Source: DIGJ01 sp036658435
GTDB taxonomy: Bacteria; Bacillota; Clostridia; Lachnospirales; Lachnospiraceae
Reading direction: 5' to 3'
Assembly (NCBI GenBank): GCA_036658435.1
Contig: JAVXEO010000007.1
Coordinates: 1 to 50,570 of the forward strand
Length of the DNA stretch: 50,570 nucleotides
Shown one piece after another: positions 33,888-42,850 of the stretch. Position numbers and translations under genes: made by a program. Position 1 is the stretch's first letter. Each line of letters starts with the position of its first letter. A model generated the notes under the pieces. The model was not told where the DNA came from. It worked only from the letters and a program-made list of their open reading frames with translations, and ran no database searches.

Positions 33888-35750
33888 CTATGTTGCATTT
33901 TGATAGATTTCATAGTAAACGTCATTGCGACCAGTAGTGGTAAGTTCTTCCAATACCTGCTGAAGAATCGGATCGTTTTCAATAATAGAAACAATTCTTC
34001 CGGAATAACGGGTATATTTTCCTTCAATTAATTCCTGCAAGACTTCTTTGAACTGTTTTCCCGTGCAGTAGTTCCTTCCTAAAAGATCCGTTGCGGCATC
34101 AATACAGTCGCTGATACTGATTAAATCAATAAAAAACTGATAAGAGGGATGTAATACCTTGAACTCCAAGGCATATCCTTTACTTTTGTCATAATATAGA
34201 TGATGCCCCAGACAAACATCTTTGTATTGCTGCAAAGATGGAATATGATCCAAAATAGAGGCACCAATCACAGCATGAGATTTAATAATATCAAATTCGG
34301 CGGTGGTGATTTTTCGGGATTGTAAATCTATAAATTCTGAAATGGCATTTTTTCCAATGTCATGTAAAAAGGCACAATTTTTTAAAAAATCACGTAAATC
34401 ATTTTGATGAAGAAGAACGTCTTCCCTACTGCAAAGAGAGAGACAACCAATGCATAACTCCGGTGCGGTATCTAGGATTCGATTTAAGAGGGCATGAGAG
34501 ATACGTATTACCATTTGCGTGTGTATAGAGGTTGCAATCTGTCGGTTCACCGTGATATATTGAATAATGGGAATCGCTTCGGACTGAAGAAATCGATGGG
34601 AAAGCAGGGATTGAATAATTTGGACAATCACATGATTAATTGCATAAATTTTATGCTGTTTTGGTATCTGAATGCAAAAATTCTGTACCTGATTGGATAA
34701 GCGGTGAACAATAGTAAATATGGCCTCCTCTGTAAGGTCTGTCTTATCAATAAAGGATATAAGTTCAGGAACAATAACACGGACAGCCTCGAAAGGACGG
34801 GAGTCTATAAATTCCGGATCATTAAAATCAACAGAAAAATCCAGGTGCTGATAAAAATGAAGCAAAGAATCAAAATACGCAGTAACGGTAATTTGCTTTT
34901 GTAAAAAAAGACTTTTTTGATAGGCTGTAAAAATGGTAATATCCCAATCATAGAGGAAACTGTGAAAATTAGATTCCTGCTCTGCCAAAAGTCCCACTAT
35001 CTCAAAACACTCTTTTAACGTTTCAGAAGAACAGCGAACGGATTTTTGACCTAAAATAACAGTAGATGAGGTAAGGCTTTTTATCCAATATAAAAAACGT
35101 CGAAAGGGAAAATCTTCCTCTGCCAAAGAAAAATGTGGATCCTCTAAAAGAGACAACGTTTCCTTTTCGTAAGCTAATAAACGGTCGCCATCTACTTCCT
35201 CCTGGGTAGAGGCAGAAACGATACGATTATAGAATGCAGATAAAAGGATATGACGTACATCCCTGCGCTGGGTTACTTTATAATAATCAAAGTAAGATAT
35301 CACCTCATTATCATAAGAAACCGCTTTTTCTAAGTGATCTAAATAGCAAAGAGAATCTTCAGCGCATCCTAAATAAAAGTAGCAAAGAATAGTGGAGTCC
35401 GTATCGCCCTCTTCTTTATAGAAGGAGAGCAGCCGTTCTAAAATATCTAAGGTAACAAGGCTGTCGTAATAATATTCTTTTGAAAATGCAATAATATTTT
35501 TTAATAAAGACGCGGCAATTTCCCTGGTTAATGGAATGCTCCCATTTAAAATGGGACGTATCAACTGATCTAGAGTAACTTCATTACGCCGATAAAAGGC
35601 GCGGAGAAGAGCCGATTTTTCTTTAAGAAGAATAATCCACTGGTGCTCGTCTTGCTCTTTTCTTAAAAGAGCATTTTCAACATCCAGTGCAATAGAAATG
35701 TTGTTCTTGTGTTGCTGATAAAATGCATCAATATCTTGTCCGGTTATCAT
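33888..35750 (-). CDS. HD-GYP-like phosphohydrolase with helical N-terminal region
   Basis: The 620-residue cytoplasmic protein has a long helical N-terminal part (about 1-430) that looks like tetratricopeptide-type or helical repeats with no clear known sensor. The HD domain starts with FLHDIGK (His463, Asp464), followed by KSHAVIGASILDHI and GHHLYYDKSKGYAL. These match the HD-GYP pattern (HDIGK, HP/HxxxG, HHExxDGxGYP), but the GYP motif is degraded to KGYA. HD-GYP proteins degrade cyclic di-GMP; loss of GYP residues makes the substrate uncertain. A role in motility or development is therefore only suggested. GAGAGG precedes the ATG. Monocistronic. Confidence 0.8.
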   Translation of the reverse strand: MITGQDIDAFYQQHKNNISIALDVENALLRKEQDEHQWIILLKEKSALLRAFYRRNEVTLDQLIRPILNGSIPLTREIAASLLKNIIAFSKEYYYDSLVTLDILERLLSFYKEEGDTDSTILCYFYLGCAEDSLCYLDHLEKAVSYDNEVISYFDYYKVTQRRDVRHILLSAFYNRIVSASTQEEVDGDRLLAYEKETLSLLEDPHFSLAEEDFPFRRFLYWIKSLTSSTVILGQKSVRCSSETLKECFEIVGLLAEQESNFHSFLYDWDITIFTAYQKSLFLQKQITVTAYFDSLLHFYQHLDFSVDFNDPEFIDSRPFEAVRVIVPELISFIDKTDLTEEAIFTIVHRLSNQVQNFCIQIPKQHKIYAINHVIVQIIQSLLSHRFLQSEAIPIIQYITVNRQIATSIHTQMVIRISHALLNRILDTAPELCIGCLSLCSREDVLLHQNDLRDFLKNCAFLHDIGKNAISEFIDLQSRKITTAEFDIIKSHAVIGASILDHIPSLQQYKDVCLGHHLYYDKSKGYALEFKVLHPSYQFFIDLISISDCIDAATDLLGRNYCTGKQFKEVLQELIEGKYTRYSGRIVSIIENDPILQQVLEELTTTGRNDVYYEIYQNAT

Positions 35751-35848
35751 AAAAACCTCTCATTTATCTTTCTAGTAAGTATATCTAGTTACATTATTAC
35801 TCATATCCCAGAAAAATACAATGCTGATTTTTTTTTTAATGAACACTA

Positions 35849-35877
35849 TTGACAAAAATAATGCAATTCAGTAGACT
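35849..35877 (+). promoter_or_regulatory. metY promoter
   Basis: TTGACA (35849-35854), 17-nt spacer, TAGACT (35872-35877). Only 33 nt separate it from the start codon, leaving no room for an S-box riboswitch. Confidence 0.75.
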
Positions 35878-35910
35878 TAATGCTAATTATTGCTTAAGGA
35901 GGATTTAAGA

Positions 35911-37173
35911 ATGAAAGATGAAACAAAATGCTTACATTCCGGATATACACCGGAAAATGGTGGGCCAAGAGTCATGCCAATTGTACAAAGTACCACGTAT
36001 ACCTTTGATTCCACGGAACATATTGGCGAATTGTTTGATATGCCTACCGCTCATATGTACTCTAGATTTTCAAACCCTACCGTTGAATGCGTAGAGAAGA
36101 AAATTGCAGATTTGGAAGGCGGTGCCGGCGCCATGTGTACTTCCTCCGGACAGGCAGCATCCTTACTGTCCATTTTAAACTTATGTAATGCAGGTGATAG
36201 CTTTATCAGTACTTCCACAGTGTATGGCGGTACGGTAAATCTGTTTGCAGTTACCCTGAAACGATTTGGAATTGAATGTATTTTTGTAGATGCAGAGAGT
36301 ACAGAGGAAGAGCTTCAAAAAGCATTCAAACCCAATACAAAAGCCGTTTTTGGTGAAACTCTGGCAAATCCAGCACTTGTGGTTCTGGACATTGAAAAAT
36401 TTGCAAGAGTGGCTCATAAAAATCAGGTACCATTGATTATAGATAACACATTTGCAACGCCAATACTGTGTAAACCAATTTCCTTTGGTGCCGATATTGT
36501 AGTACATTCTACATCAAAATACATGGATGGTCATGCACTACAGATTGGCGGTGTTATTGTGGACAGCGGAAACTTCGACTGGAACAATGGAAAATTTCCT
36601 GAATTTACGGAGCCGGATGAATCTTATCATGGGGTTGTGTATACCCGTGACTTTGGAAAACAGGCTTATATTATAAAAGCAAGAATGCAGCTCATGCGTG
36701 ATTTTGGATGTTATCCAGCAGCAAACTCTGCGTTTTTGTTAAATCTTGGTTTGGAGACATTGCCAATTCGAATGGAACGTTATTGTGAAAATGGAATCAG
36801 GGTTGCAGAATATTTTAAAGCAAGTGATAAAATTAAGGAAGTAAAGTATGCCGGACTAGAAGGCGATGCTTATTATGAGAGAGGGAAAAAGTACCTTCCA
36901 AAAGGAACCTGCGGCGTGGTTTCTATTGTAATTAAGGGAGGAAAGGAAGCAGCTGTGAAGTTTATGGATGGTTTAAAACTGGCATCCAATGAAGTTCACG
37001 TTGCAGACATACGAACGTGCGTTCTCCATCCGGCAAGTGCAACGCATCGTCAGCTTACGGAGGAGCAGCTAATTGCAGCCGGAATTAATCCGGGAATGAT
37101 TCGTTTTTCAGTAGGACTTGAAAATGTAGAAGATATTATTGGAGATATTGAGCAGAGTTTAAATAACTTGTAA
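35911..37173 (+). CDS. metY: O-acetylhomoserine sulfhydrylase (PLP enzyme)
   Basis: Starting at the ATG at 35911 behind AAGGAGG (an upstream in-frame start has no site), the 420-residue protein belongs to the Cys/Met-metabolism PLP family. It uses sulfide or methanethiol with O-acetylhomoserine to make homocysteine or methionine. The PLP-Lys motif VVHSTSKYMDGHA is at about 204-216. NTFATPILCKPI and the C-terminal segment IRFSVGLENVEDIIGDIEQSL are typical of the MetY branch, rather than cystathionine lyases, as is the insertion around FTEPDESYHGVVYTRDFG. It is monocistronic with its own promoter and no SAM riboswitch, although metK 2.7 kb away has one. Confidence 0.93.
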   Translation: MKDETKCLHSGYTPENGGPRVMPIVQSTTYTFDSTEHIGELFDMPTAHMYSRFSNPTVECVEKKIADLEGGAGAMCTSSGQAASLLSILNLCNAGDSFISTSTVYGGTVNLFAVTLKRFGIECIFVDAESTEEELQKAFKPNTKAVFGETLANPALVVLDIEKFARVAHKNQVPLIIDNTFATPILCKPISFGADIVVHSTSKYMDGHALQIGGVIVDSGNFDWNNGKFPEFTEPDESYHGVVYTRDFGKQAYIIKARMQLMRDFGCYPAANSAFLLNLGLETLPIRMERYCENGIRVAEYFKASDKIKEVKYAGLEGDAYYERGKKYLPKGTCGVVSIVIKGGKEAAVKFMDGLKLASNEVHVADIRTCVLHPASATHRQLTEEQLIAAGINPGMIRFSVGLENVEDIIGDIEQSLNNL

Positions 37174-37176
37174 TAA

Positions 37177-37223
37177 CCGGAAAGAGGAGGAGACCGTTAT
37201 AAATGGTCTCCTCCTCTTTCTGG
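37177..37223. terminator. Stem-loop between metY and the response regulator gene
   Basis: Stem CCGGAAAGAGGAGGAGACC with GGTCTCCTCCTCTTTCTGG (about 19 bp, one G-U). There is no strong U-tract on either strand, so it may be a weak terminator or barrier for both convergent genes. Confidence 0.55.
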
Positions 37224-37235
37224 AATAATAGGAAG

Positions 37236-37928
37236 TTAAATCTTAAATCGATAGCCTACGCCCCAAATGGTTTCGATGTATTGTGGTTTGGAGGTATTTA
37301 CTTCGATTTTTTCACGAATCTTTTTAATATGAACCGTTACCGTTGCAATATCTCCAATGGATTCCATGTCCCAAATTTCCTGAAAAAGTTCTTCCTTTGT
37401 ATAAACATGGTTTGGATTTGCAGCAAGAAAAGTAAGTAAATCAAATTCTTTTGTGGTAAAAACTCGTTCTTCGCCATTAATATAAACACGGCGTGCCGTT
37501 TTATCAATTTTTATGCCTCGAATTTCAATGATTTCGTTTTGCTCCTTGGAACCGGAGCCAATGAGCCTTTCATATCGTGCAAGGTGTGCTTTTACACGAG
37601 CAACCAATTCGCTGGGGCTAAATGGTTTGGTCATATAATCATCGGCGCCAAGACCCAGTCCACGAATTTTGTCAATATCATCTTTCTTTGCGGAAACCAT
37701 AATAATGGGTGTGTTTTTCTCTTTTCTTAGCTGTTTACAGATTTCAAATCCATCTATATTAGGGAGCATCAAGTCAAGGATAACTAAGCTGTAATCTTCT
37801 TCTAAAGCACGCTTGAGTCCGCTGTCACCCTTTGTTTCGATGGTAACATCAAAATCACTGAGTTCCAGGTAATCCTTTTCTAATTCGGCAATTGCCACTT
37901 CATCTTCAATAATTAAAATTTTACTCAT
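37236..37928 (-). CDS. OmpR-family response regulator
   Basis: Starting at the ATG at 37928 (inside the histidine kinase end, 8-nt overlap, with AAAGGAC upstream), 230 residues. The receiver domain has acidic pair Glu8/Asp9, phosphorylation Asp52 (VILDLMLP) and the DYMTKPF lysine. The winged-helix OmpR/PhoB domain follows (FTTKEFDLLTFLAANPNHVYTKEELF, VHIKKIREKIE, and the TIWGVGYRFKI end). It is translationally coupled to the kinase gene and would bind direct repeats at target promoters. Its targets are not indicated here. Confidence 0.95.
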   Translation of the reverse strand: MSKILIIEDEVAIAELEKDYLELSDFDVTIETKGDSGLKRALEEDYSLVILDLMLPNIDGFEICKQLRKEKNTPIIMVSAKKDDIDKIRGLGLGADDYMTKPFSPSELVARVKAHLARYERLIGSGSKEQNEIIEIRGIKIDKTARRVYINGEERVFTTKEFDLLTFLAANPNHVYTKEELFQEIWDMESIGDIATVTVHIKKIREKIEVNTSKPQYIETIWGVGYRFKI

Positions 37929-39462
37929 GTTTTGTTTTGTCCTTTCGGTTCTTTGTTGGAGAAACTTTTTCGGGTTCAATTACAGCATCATTACGTTTTA
38001 CCAGGGTAAAGTAGATGGTAGTTCCCACATCCAGCTTTCCGGTTGCCCAGATCTTTCCGCCATGATCTTCAATAATCTTCTTTGAGATGGCAAGACCCAA
38101 ACCGGTACCGCCTTGAAGGGAATTGCGGGAAGCGTCGGTTCGGTAGAAACGGTCAAAGATAAGTGTTTCGTCTTCTTCATCAATGCCCTTACCGTTGTCT
38201 TCAATGGAAATTTGAATAAAGTCACCGGCATCTTGTATGCGGACGTTGATAATGCCCTTTGCTTTATCAATATATTTTGCGGAATTTCCAATAATATTGT
38301 TGATAACACGTTTTAATTGTTCGGCATCTGCCCATATTTCCTGTGACTTATCTACAAAATTAAAATAGCCCAAGTCAATATTTTTTACTTCCAAATCAAG
38401 GGTAAGTTCATTAATGCAATCATTAAAAAAGTGATTCACATTAATGGCCATAAAATTATAAGGTATGGAATTGGTATCAATTTTCGAGTAAAAAGAAAGC
38501 TCATCAACAAGTACACTCATAGCGTTGGCCTTGGTACAAATTGTTTTTAGATATCGATCCATTTTTTCGGGAGTATCGGCTACACCATCCATAATACCTT
38601 CGGAATATCCTTTGATTGCGGTCAATGGTGTCTTTAGGTCATGTGAAATATTACTAATTAATTCTCTGGAAGCCTCCTCATACTGAAGACGGCTGTCAAT
38701 TAATTCTTTAAGACGAACACGCATTTTCTCAAAATCTTCACACAATTCACCAATCTCATCACTGGATTCCGCACGTACGGGACAATCCAGATTGCCGTCT
38801 CTCATTTGTACCGTAGCAAGACGCAGAGCATTCAACGGACGAATGATTCCCTGATAAATCCATAATACCAAAATGATGGCGGTAAAACAAATAATCAGGA
38901 TGAAGGAGGCAATAAACTGTATAGCAGAAGACTGAAGCTGTGGAAGTATGGTATCAATGGCCGTTACAATAAATACAGAACCACGGCTTCCATCGGTAAA
39001 AAGAAAATCCTGCTGCTTAATTAAAGAGGCGTGTTTTCCGTTAATATAAAAACCACCATCCACATTGGAACTATCGGAACCAAAACCAGGCATATAATCA
39101 AGAATGGGATTAAACTTATATTTATTTCCAATGTATTGATACTCATCTTCTTTTTCAACAACAAGGTAAGAAAACTTGGAATCTAAATCGGAGTTAATGG
39201 AGTCTAGGTAAGCCGTGTTAAGAAAGCGATCCGGGTCTTTTTTAGTTTGTGTCTGAATAATGTTGTAAACGCCTTGCGTCAGGCGGTTAAATACCTGTAA
39301 AGGATTAATAAGAATCTGAAGGGTGTTCGTTTCCACATCATATGACTGCTGAAGGGCATTCATCTGGTGCTTTACAATAGCACCGCCTACAGCGCCTATT
39401 AATATAACAGGGATGGTGATGATAATTAAAAATGCGATAATTAACCGTTCTCGTATTTTCAT
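37921..39462 (-). CDS. Membrane sensor histidine kinase, two-component partner
   Basis: The 513-residue kinase has a membrane helix at about 8-28, an extracytoplasmic sensor of about 150 residues, a second helix near 180-205 and a HAMP linker (RPLNALRLATVQMRDG). HisKA carries ISHDLKTPLTAIKGYSEG with phosphorylated His274. The HATPase domain has N, G1 (DNGKGI), F and G2 (GGTGLGLAISKKI) boxes, all intact. It overlaps its cognate response regulator by 8 nt. A likely -10 box TATAAT lies at 39521-39526 on the minus strand. Signal unknown. Confidence 0.95.
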   Translation of the reverse strand: MKIRERLIIAFLIIITIPVILIGAVGGAIVKHQMNALQQSYDVETNTLQILINPLQVFNRLTQGVYNIIQTQTKKDPDRFLNTAYLDSINSDLDSKFSYLVVEKEDEYQYIGNKYKFNPILDYMPGFGSDSSNVDGGFYINGKHASLIKQQDFLFTDGSRGSVFIVTAIDTILPQLQSSAIQFIASFILIICFTAIILVLWIYQGIIRPLNALRLATVQMRDGNLDCPVRAESSDEIGELCEDFEKMRVRLKELIDSRLQYEEASRELISNISHDLKTPLTAIKGYSEGIMDGVADTPEKMDRYLKTICTKANAMSVLVDELSFYSKIDTNSIPYNFMAINVNHFFNDCINELTLDLEVKNIDLGYFNFVDKSQEIWADAEQLKRVINNIIGNSAKYIDKAKGIINVRIQDAGDFIQISIEDNGKGIDEEDETLIFDRFYRTDASRNSLQGGTGLGLAISKKIIEDHGGKIWATGKLDVGTTIYFTLVKRNDAVIEPEKVSPTKNRKDKTKHE

Positions 39463-39593
39463 ATCAGGTTCCTCGTTTCTATTTGTTTGTCAAAGACTTA
39501 GTAGTTGGCTCATTGTCTACATTATATCATAAAAAAGGAAATTTTACACATAAACTAAGTATGAGAAGTATAAACTTTTTATGAAGAAAATAC

Positions 39594-39622
39594 TTGACGA
39601 ACATAAAAAATCATAGTAAGCT
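39594..39622 (+). promoter_or_regulatory. Promoter of the SAM riboswitch-metK transcript
   Basis: TTGACG (39594-39599), 17-nt spacer, TAAGCT (39617-39622); the -10 box is weak. The riboswitch begins about 30 nt downstream. Confidence 0.5.
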
Positions 39623-39652
39623 TAAATCGAACAATTGAATACGTTGTTATTT

Positions 39653-39815
39653 CTCTTATTAAGAGTGGTGGAGAGTTAAGGCTCTGTGAAACCACGGCAA
39701 CCCCGAGAATCGGAAGGTGCCAATCTAAGCGGGTAAATCTGTTTTTTAACAGATCGAACAATAAGAGGGTTTGATTAGATATAATCGGGTCCGTCTTATG
39801 ACGGATCTTTTTCTA
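39653..39815 (+). promoter_or_regulatory. SAM-I (S-box) riboswitch controlling metK
   Basis: The aptamer (39653-39767) is closed by P1 CTCTTATT/AATAAGAG and contains the S-box core: AGAGTGGTGGAG, GGCTCTGTGAAACCACGGCAACC and the conserved GGTGCCAATC segment. The expression platform is a terminator with stem GGTCCGTC/GACGGATC and TTTTT (39788-39815). The antiterminator is also visible: the 3' P1 strand plus following Gs (39761-39769, ATAAGAGGG) can pair with CCGTCTTAT (39791-39799), with one mismatch. High SAM should close P1 and let the terminator form, shutting off metK. Confidence 0.95.
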
Positions 39816-39855
39816 TTAAGGGAGAAATAATAATGACATATAAGGAGGAAACAGA

Positions 39856-41043
39856 ATGGAAAAATTATTATTTACATCGGAGTCTGTAACAGAAGGCCAT
39901 CCGGACAAGATTTGCGATCAGATTTCAGACGCCGTTTTAGACGCACTGATGGAACAAGATCCAATGAGTCGCGTAGCCTGTGAAACTGCAATTACAACGG
40001 GGCTGATACTGGTTATGGGAGAAGTAACAACCAAGGGATATGTGGACATTCAAAAAATAGCAAGAGATACCGTTCGTGAAATTGGTTACGATGCTTCTGA
40101 AAAAGGGTTTGATGCAAATACCTGCGGCGTGATTGTGGCACTAGATGAGCAGTCAAAAGACATTGCTATGGGTGTGGACCAGGCATTGGAAGCCAAGGAA
40201 AAAACCATGACGGATGCAGATATTGAAGCAATCGGAGCGGGAGACCAGGGAATGATGTTTGGATATGCTTCCAATGAGACAGAGGAATATCTTCCTTATC
40301 CAATTGCGTTGGCACATAAACTGACCAGAAAGTTAACAGAAGTTCGTAAAAATGGAACACTTCCTTATCTTCGCCCAGATGGAAAATCTCAGGTTACCGT
40401 TGAATACGATGAAAATGGAAAGCCTCTCCATATTAATGCAGTTGTAATTTCTTCCCAACATGCAGAGGAGATTACACAGGAACAGATTCACAAGGACATT
40501 CGCAAATATGTGATTGATGTGGTTGTTCCACAGGAACTGGTAAATGAAAAGACAAAATATTTCATCAATCCAACCGGTCGATTTGTCATTGGAGGACCCA
40601 ATGGTGACAGTGGACTTACCGGACGTAAAATTATTGTAGACACCTATGGCGGATATGCCCGTCATGGCGGAGGCGCATTTTCAGGGAAGGACTGCACAAA
40701 AGTGGATCGCTCCGCAGCATATGCAGCCCGTTATGTTGCAAAAAACATTGTAGCAGCCGGACTTGCAGACAAGTGTGAAATTCAGTTGTCTTATGCAATT
40801 GGTGTTGCACAGCCAACTTCAGTCATGGTGGATACCGCTGGAACCGGAAAAATCACAGATGATGCATTGATTGACTTAATTCGTGACAACTTTGATCTCA
40901 GACCGGCAGGAATTATCAAAATGCTAGACTTAAGAAGACCAATTTATCAACAAACAGCAGCATATGGACATTTTGGAAGAAATGATCTGTCTCTTCCATG
41001 GGAGAAGCTGGATAAAGTGGATATTCTTAAGAAATACTTATAA
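39856..41043 (+). CDS. metK: S-adenosylmethionine synthetase
   Basis: The 395-residue enzyme makes SAM from methionine and ATP. Motifs in order: SESVTEGHPDKICDQISDAVLDA near the N-terminus (ATP and metal binding), GAGDQGMMFGYA (about 117-128) and GGAFSGKDCTKVDRSAAYAAR (about 268-288), which holds the catalytic Lys/Asp. AAGGAGG precedes the ATG. Controlled by the SAM-I riboswitch directly upstream. A pseudouridine synthase gene starts 3 nt after its stop codon. Confidence 0.98.
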   Translation: MEKLLFTSESVTEGHPDKICDQISDAVLDALMEQDPMSRVACETAITTGLILVMGEVTTKGYVDIQKIARDTVREIGYDASEKGFDANTCGVIVALDEQSKDIAMGVDQALEAKEKTMTDADIEAIGAGDQGMMFGYASNETEEYLPYPIALAHKLTRKLTEVRKNGTLPYLRPDGKSQVTVEYDENGKPLHINAVVISSQHAEEITQEQIHKDIRKYVIDVVVPQELVNEKTKYFINPTGRFVIGGPNGDSGLTGRKIIVDTYGGYARHGGGAFSGKDCTKVDRSAAYAARYVAKNIVAAGLADKCEIQLSYAIGVAQPTSVMVDTAGTGKITDDALIDLIRDNFDLRPAGIIKMLDLRRPIYQQTAAYGHFGRNDLSLPWEKLDKVDILKKYL

Positions 41044-41046
41044 GCT

Positions 41047-41748
41047 ATGAAACAAGAAGAACCCAATATAATATTTGAAGACGAAGACATTCTGGTTTGT
41101 ATAAAACCCCAGGGCGTACCTTCTCAGAGCGACAAAACTGGTGATTTTGATATGGTAAACCAGTTAAAGAATTTCTTGTTTCGGAAAAGCCCAAGCCAGG
41201 GAGAGCCTTACGTTGGACTGATTCATCGTCTGGATCGTCCGGTTGGCGGAATTATGGCTTTTGCAAAAAATAAGGAAGCCGCAAAGGTACTCAGCGAAAG
41301 CATAAGAAATCGAGATATGACAAAACGTTATCTGGCAGTTTTAAATTACAACAAAGAGCCGGTTAAAAAGGAAGAGCAGCTTCTCACCGATTATATGATA
41401 AAGGATGGGCGAACGAATTTATCAAAAATAACAAACGCACAAGACAAAAACGGGAAAAAAGCCCAGCTGACCTATCGGATTCGAGAGATCAAAGAGGAAT
41501 ACTCTTTGGCAGAAATTTTGCTTCTTACCGGAAGGCATCACCAAATACGTCTCCAAATGGCAGCACATCTGGGAGGAATTGTGGGAGACACGAAATACAA
41601 TCCTCTATATCAAGAAAAAAAAGGCTGGAATAAGATGGGATTGTATGCGTATGAGCTTACATTGATACATCCAAAAACAAAAAAAAGAATGTCTTTTCAG
41701 TCCATTCCCAAGGAAGAACCTTTTGACCTCTTCTTTCCAGAGAAATAA
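41047..41748 (+). CDS. RluA-family RNA pseudouridine synthase
   Basis: The 233-residue protein has the catalytic segment GLIHRLDRPVGGIMAF with Asp69 as the nucleophile, plus the C-terminal TGRHHQIRLQMAAHLGGIVGDTKY motif of RluA/RluD enzymes. No S4 RNA-binding domain precedes it, so it is of the small RluA type. Target RNA sites are not predictable. It begins 3 nt after metK without a recognisable ribosome binding site, suggesting translational coupling and shared riboswitch control. Confidence 0.92.
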   Translation: MKQEEPNIIFEDEDILVCIKPQGVPSQSDKTGDFDMVNQLKNFLFRKSPSQGEPYVGLIHRLDRPVGGIMAFAKNKEAAKVLSESIRNRDMTKRYLAVLNYNKEPVKKEEQLLTDYMIKDGRTNLSKITNAQDKNGKKAQLTYRIREIKEEYSLAEILLLTGRHHQIRLQMAAHLGGIVGDTKYNPLYQEKKGWNKMGLYAYELTLIHPKTKKRMSFQSIPKEEPFDLFFPEK

Positions 41749-41827
41749 TGTATAATATTTCATCTCCATACAGATACTTGATATAGTGAAGAAGCGGTGT
41801 CTGAATGGTACTTATGGAGAGAATGGG

Positions 41828-42850
41828 ATGAAGCAGGACGTGAAGGATTTATGGTATATGATAGGAACTACTGTGGCAGTATATGGAGCAATCCGTTATC
41901 TTCTGCCACTTGTGGTTCCTTTTTTATTTTCTTATTTTTTTGCAGCCCTTTTTTATCCGATTTTATATAAAGCAAAAAAAAGATGGAATTTGTCCGGTGG
42001 AATGCTGCTGATATTATTAACCGGAACGGTAATTACAGCCATTGGAACCGGCATTTTTTTTCTGGGGCGGGCAGCCTTTTTTCAATTTCAAAGATTGGTT
42101 CAAATGCTTCCTATCTACCAACAGGGAATACAAAATAGGATGCAGAATATTTGTGCTTACTGGGATCAAACATTTTCCATGAAGGAAGGAACGGCTTTTT
42201 TATATGTCATGGAGAATATAAAATACATTCTTTCAAAAGGAAAGCAAAGGATAACTTCTGGAATATCTTTGGACACCTTAATGGAAGTTGGAAAAGTGTT
42301 TGGGGCAATATGGGCTTTGTTTATTGTAATATGGGGAATGGTTTTAATTATAAAGGATATGGAAGAACTTAAGATTATTTATGAAGAATCCTGGATTTGC
42401 CGCCATGGAAGTAAAGTTTTTAAAGAACTTTTAGAAGTTGGTATGGCCTATGGGAAGGCCCAGCTGATTATTATGAGCATTGTTTTTTCTGCCTGTTCGG
42501 TGGGATTTCTACTCATAGGAAATTCCTACGGAATATTGCTGGGGTTATTTGTCAGCATTTTTGATGCCTTTCCGGTGCTGGGAAGTGGTTTGGTATTAAT
42601 TCCCTGGGCTTTGGTGGAAATTTTTAAGGGACAATGGTTTTCAGCAGCCATGCTCGTTACACTTTATGTTATCTGCCAGGTTGTACATGAATGGGTAGAA
42701 GCAAAAATAATAGGCAGCCAGATTGGAATAAAACCTATATTTACCATAATGGCCATGTATGCAGGCGTAAAACTTTTTGGTATATTTGGTTTTATTCTTG
42801 GTCCGATTGCCTTAATGGTGATTAAAACTGTTTTGCAAAATCAATGCTGA
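41828..42850 (+). CDS. AI-2E family permease (YtvI-like membrane protein)
   Basis: I start at the ATG at 41828 behind GGAG rather than the GTG 14 codons earlier, giving 340 residues. About seven to eight membrane segments are visible: two N-terminal, a middle cytoplasmic or extracellular loop of ~90 residues (about 80-165), then a C-terminal set. The family hallmark segment SIFDAFPVLGSGLVLIPWAL (about 247-266) and the C-terminal GIKPIFTIMAMYAGVKLFGIFGFILGPIAL match AI-2E/YtvI transporters. YtvI copies in Firmicutes are linked to sporulation; transport substrate is unknown. It follows the pseudouridine synthase and overlaps convergent DUF4097 by 29 nt. Confidence 0.86.
   Translation: MKQDVKDLWYMIGTTVAVYGAIRYLLPLVVPFLFSYFFAALFYPILYKAKKRWNLSGGMLLILLTGTVITAIGTGIFFLGRAAFFQFQRLVQMLPIYQQGIQNRMQNICAYWDQTFSMKEGTAFLYVMENIKYILSKGKQRITSGISLDTLMEVGKVFGAIWALFIVIWGMVLIIKDMEELKIIYEESWICRHGSKVFKELLEVGMAYGKAQLIIMSIVFSACSVGFLLIGNSYGILLGLFVSIFDAFPVLGSGLVLIPWALVEIFKGQWFSAAMLVTLYVICQVVHEWVEAKIIGSQIGIKPIFTIMAMYAGVKLFGIFGFILGPIALMVIKTVLQNQC

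Noticed and set aside
37220..37240. Possible fifth copy of the palindromic repeat (AATAATAGGAAGTT after the metY hairpin)
   Set aside because: Only about 10 matching bases and no second arm; may be chance or a strongly decayed copy.
41786..41827. GTG at 41786 as the start of the AI-2E family protein
   Set aside because: The ATG at 41828 has a GGAG site 8 nt upstream and gives the usual family N-terminus.
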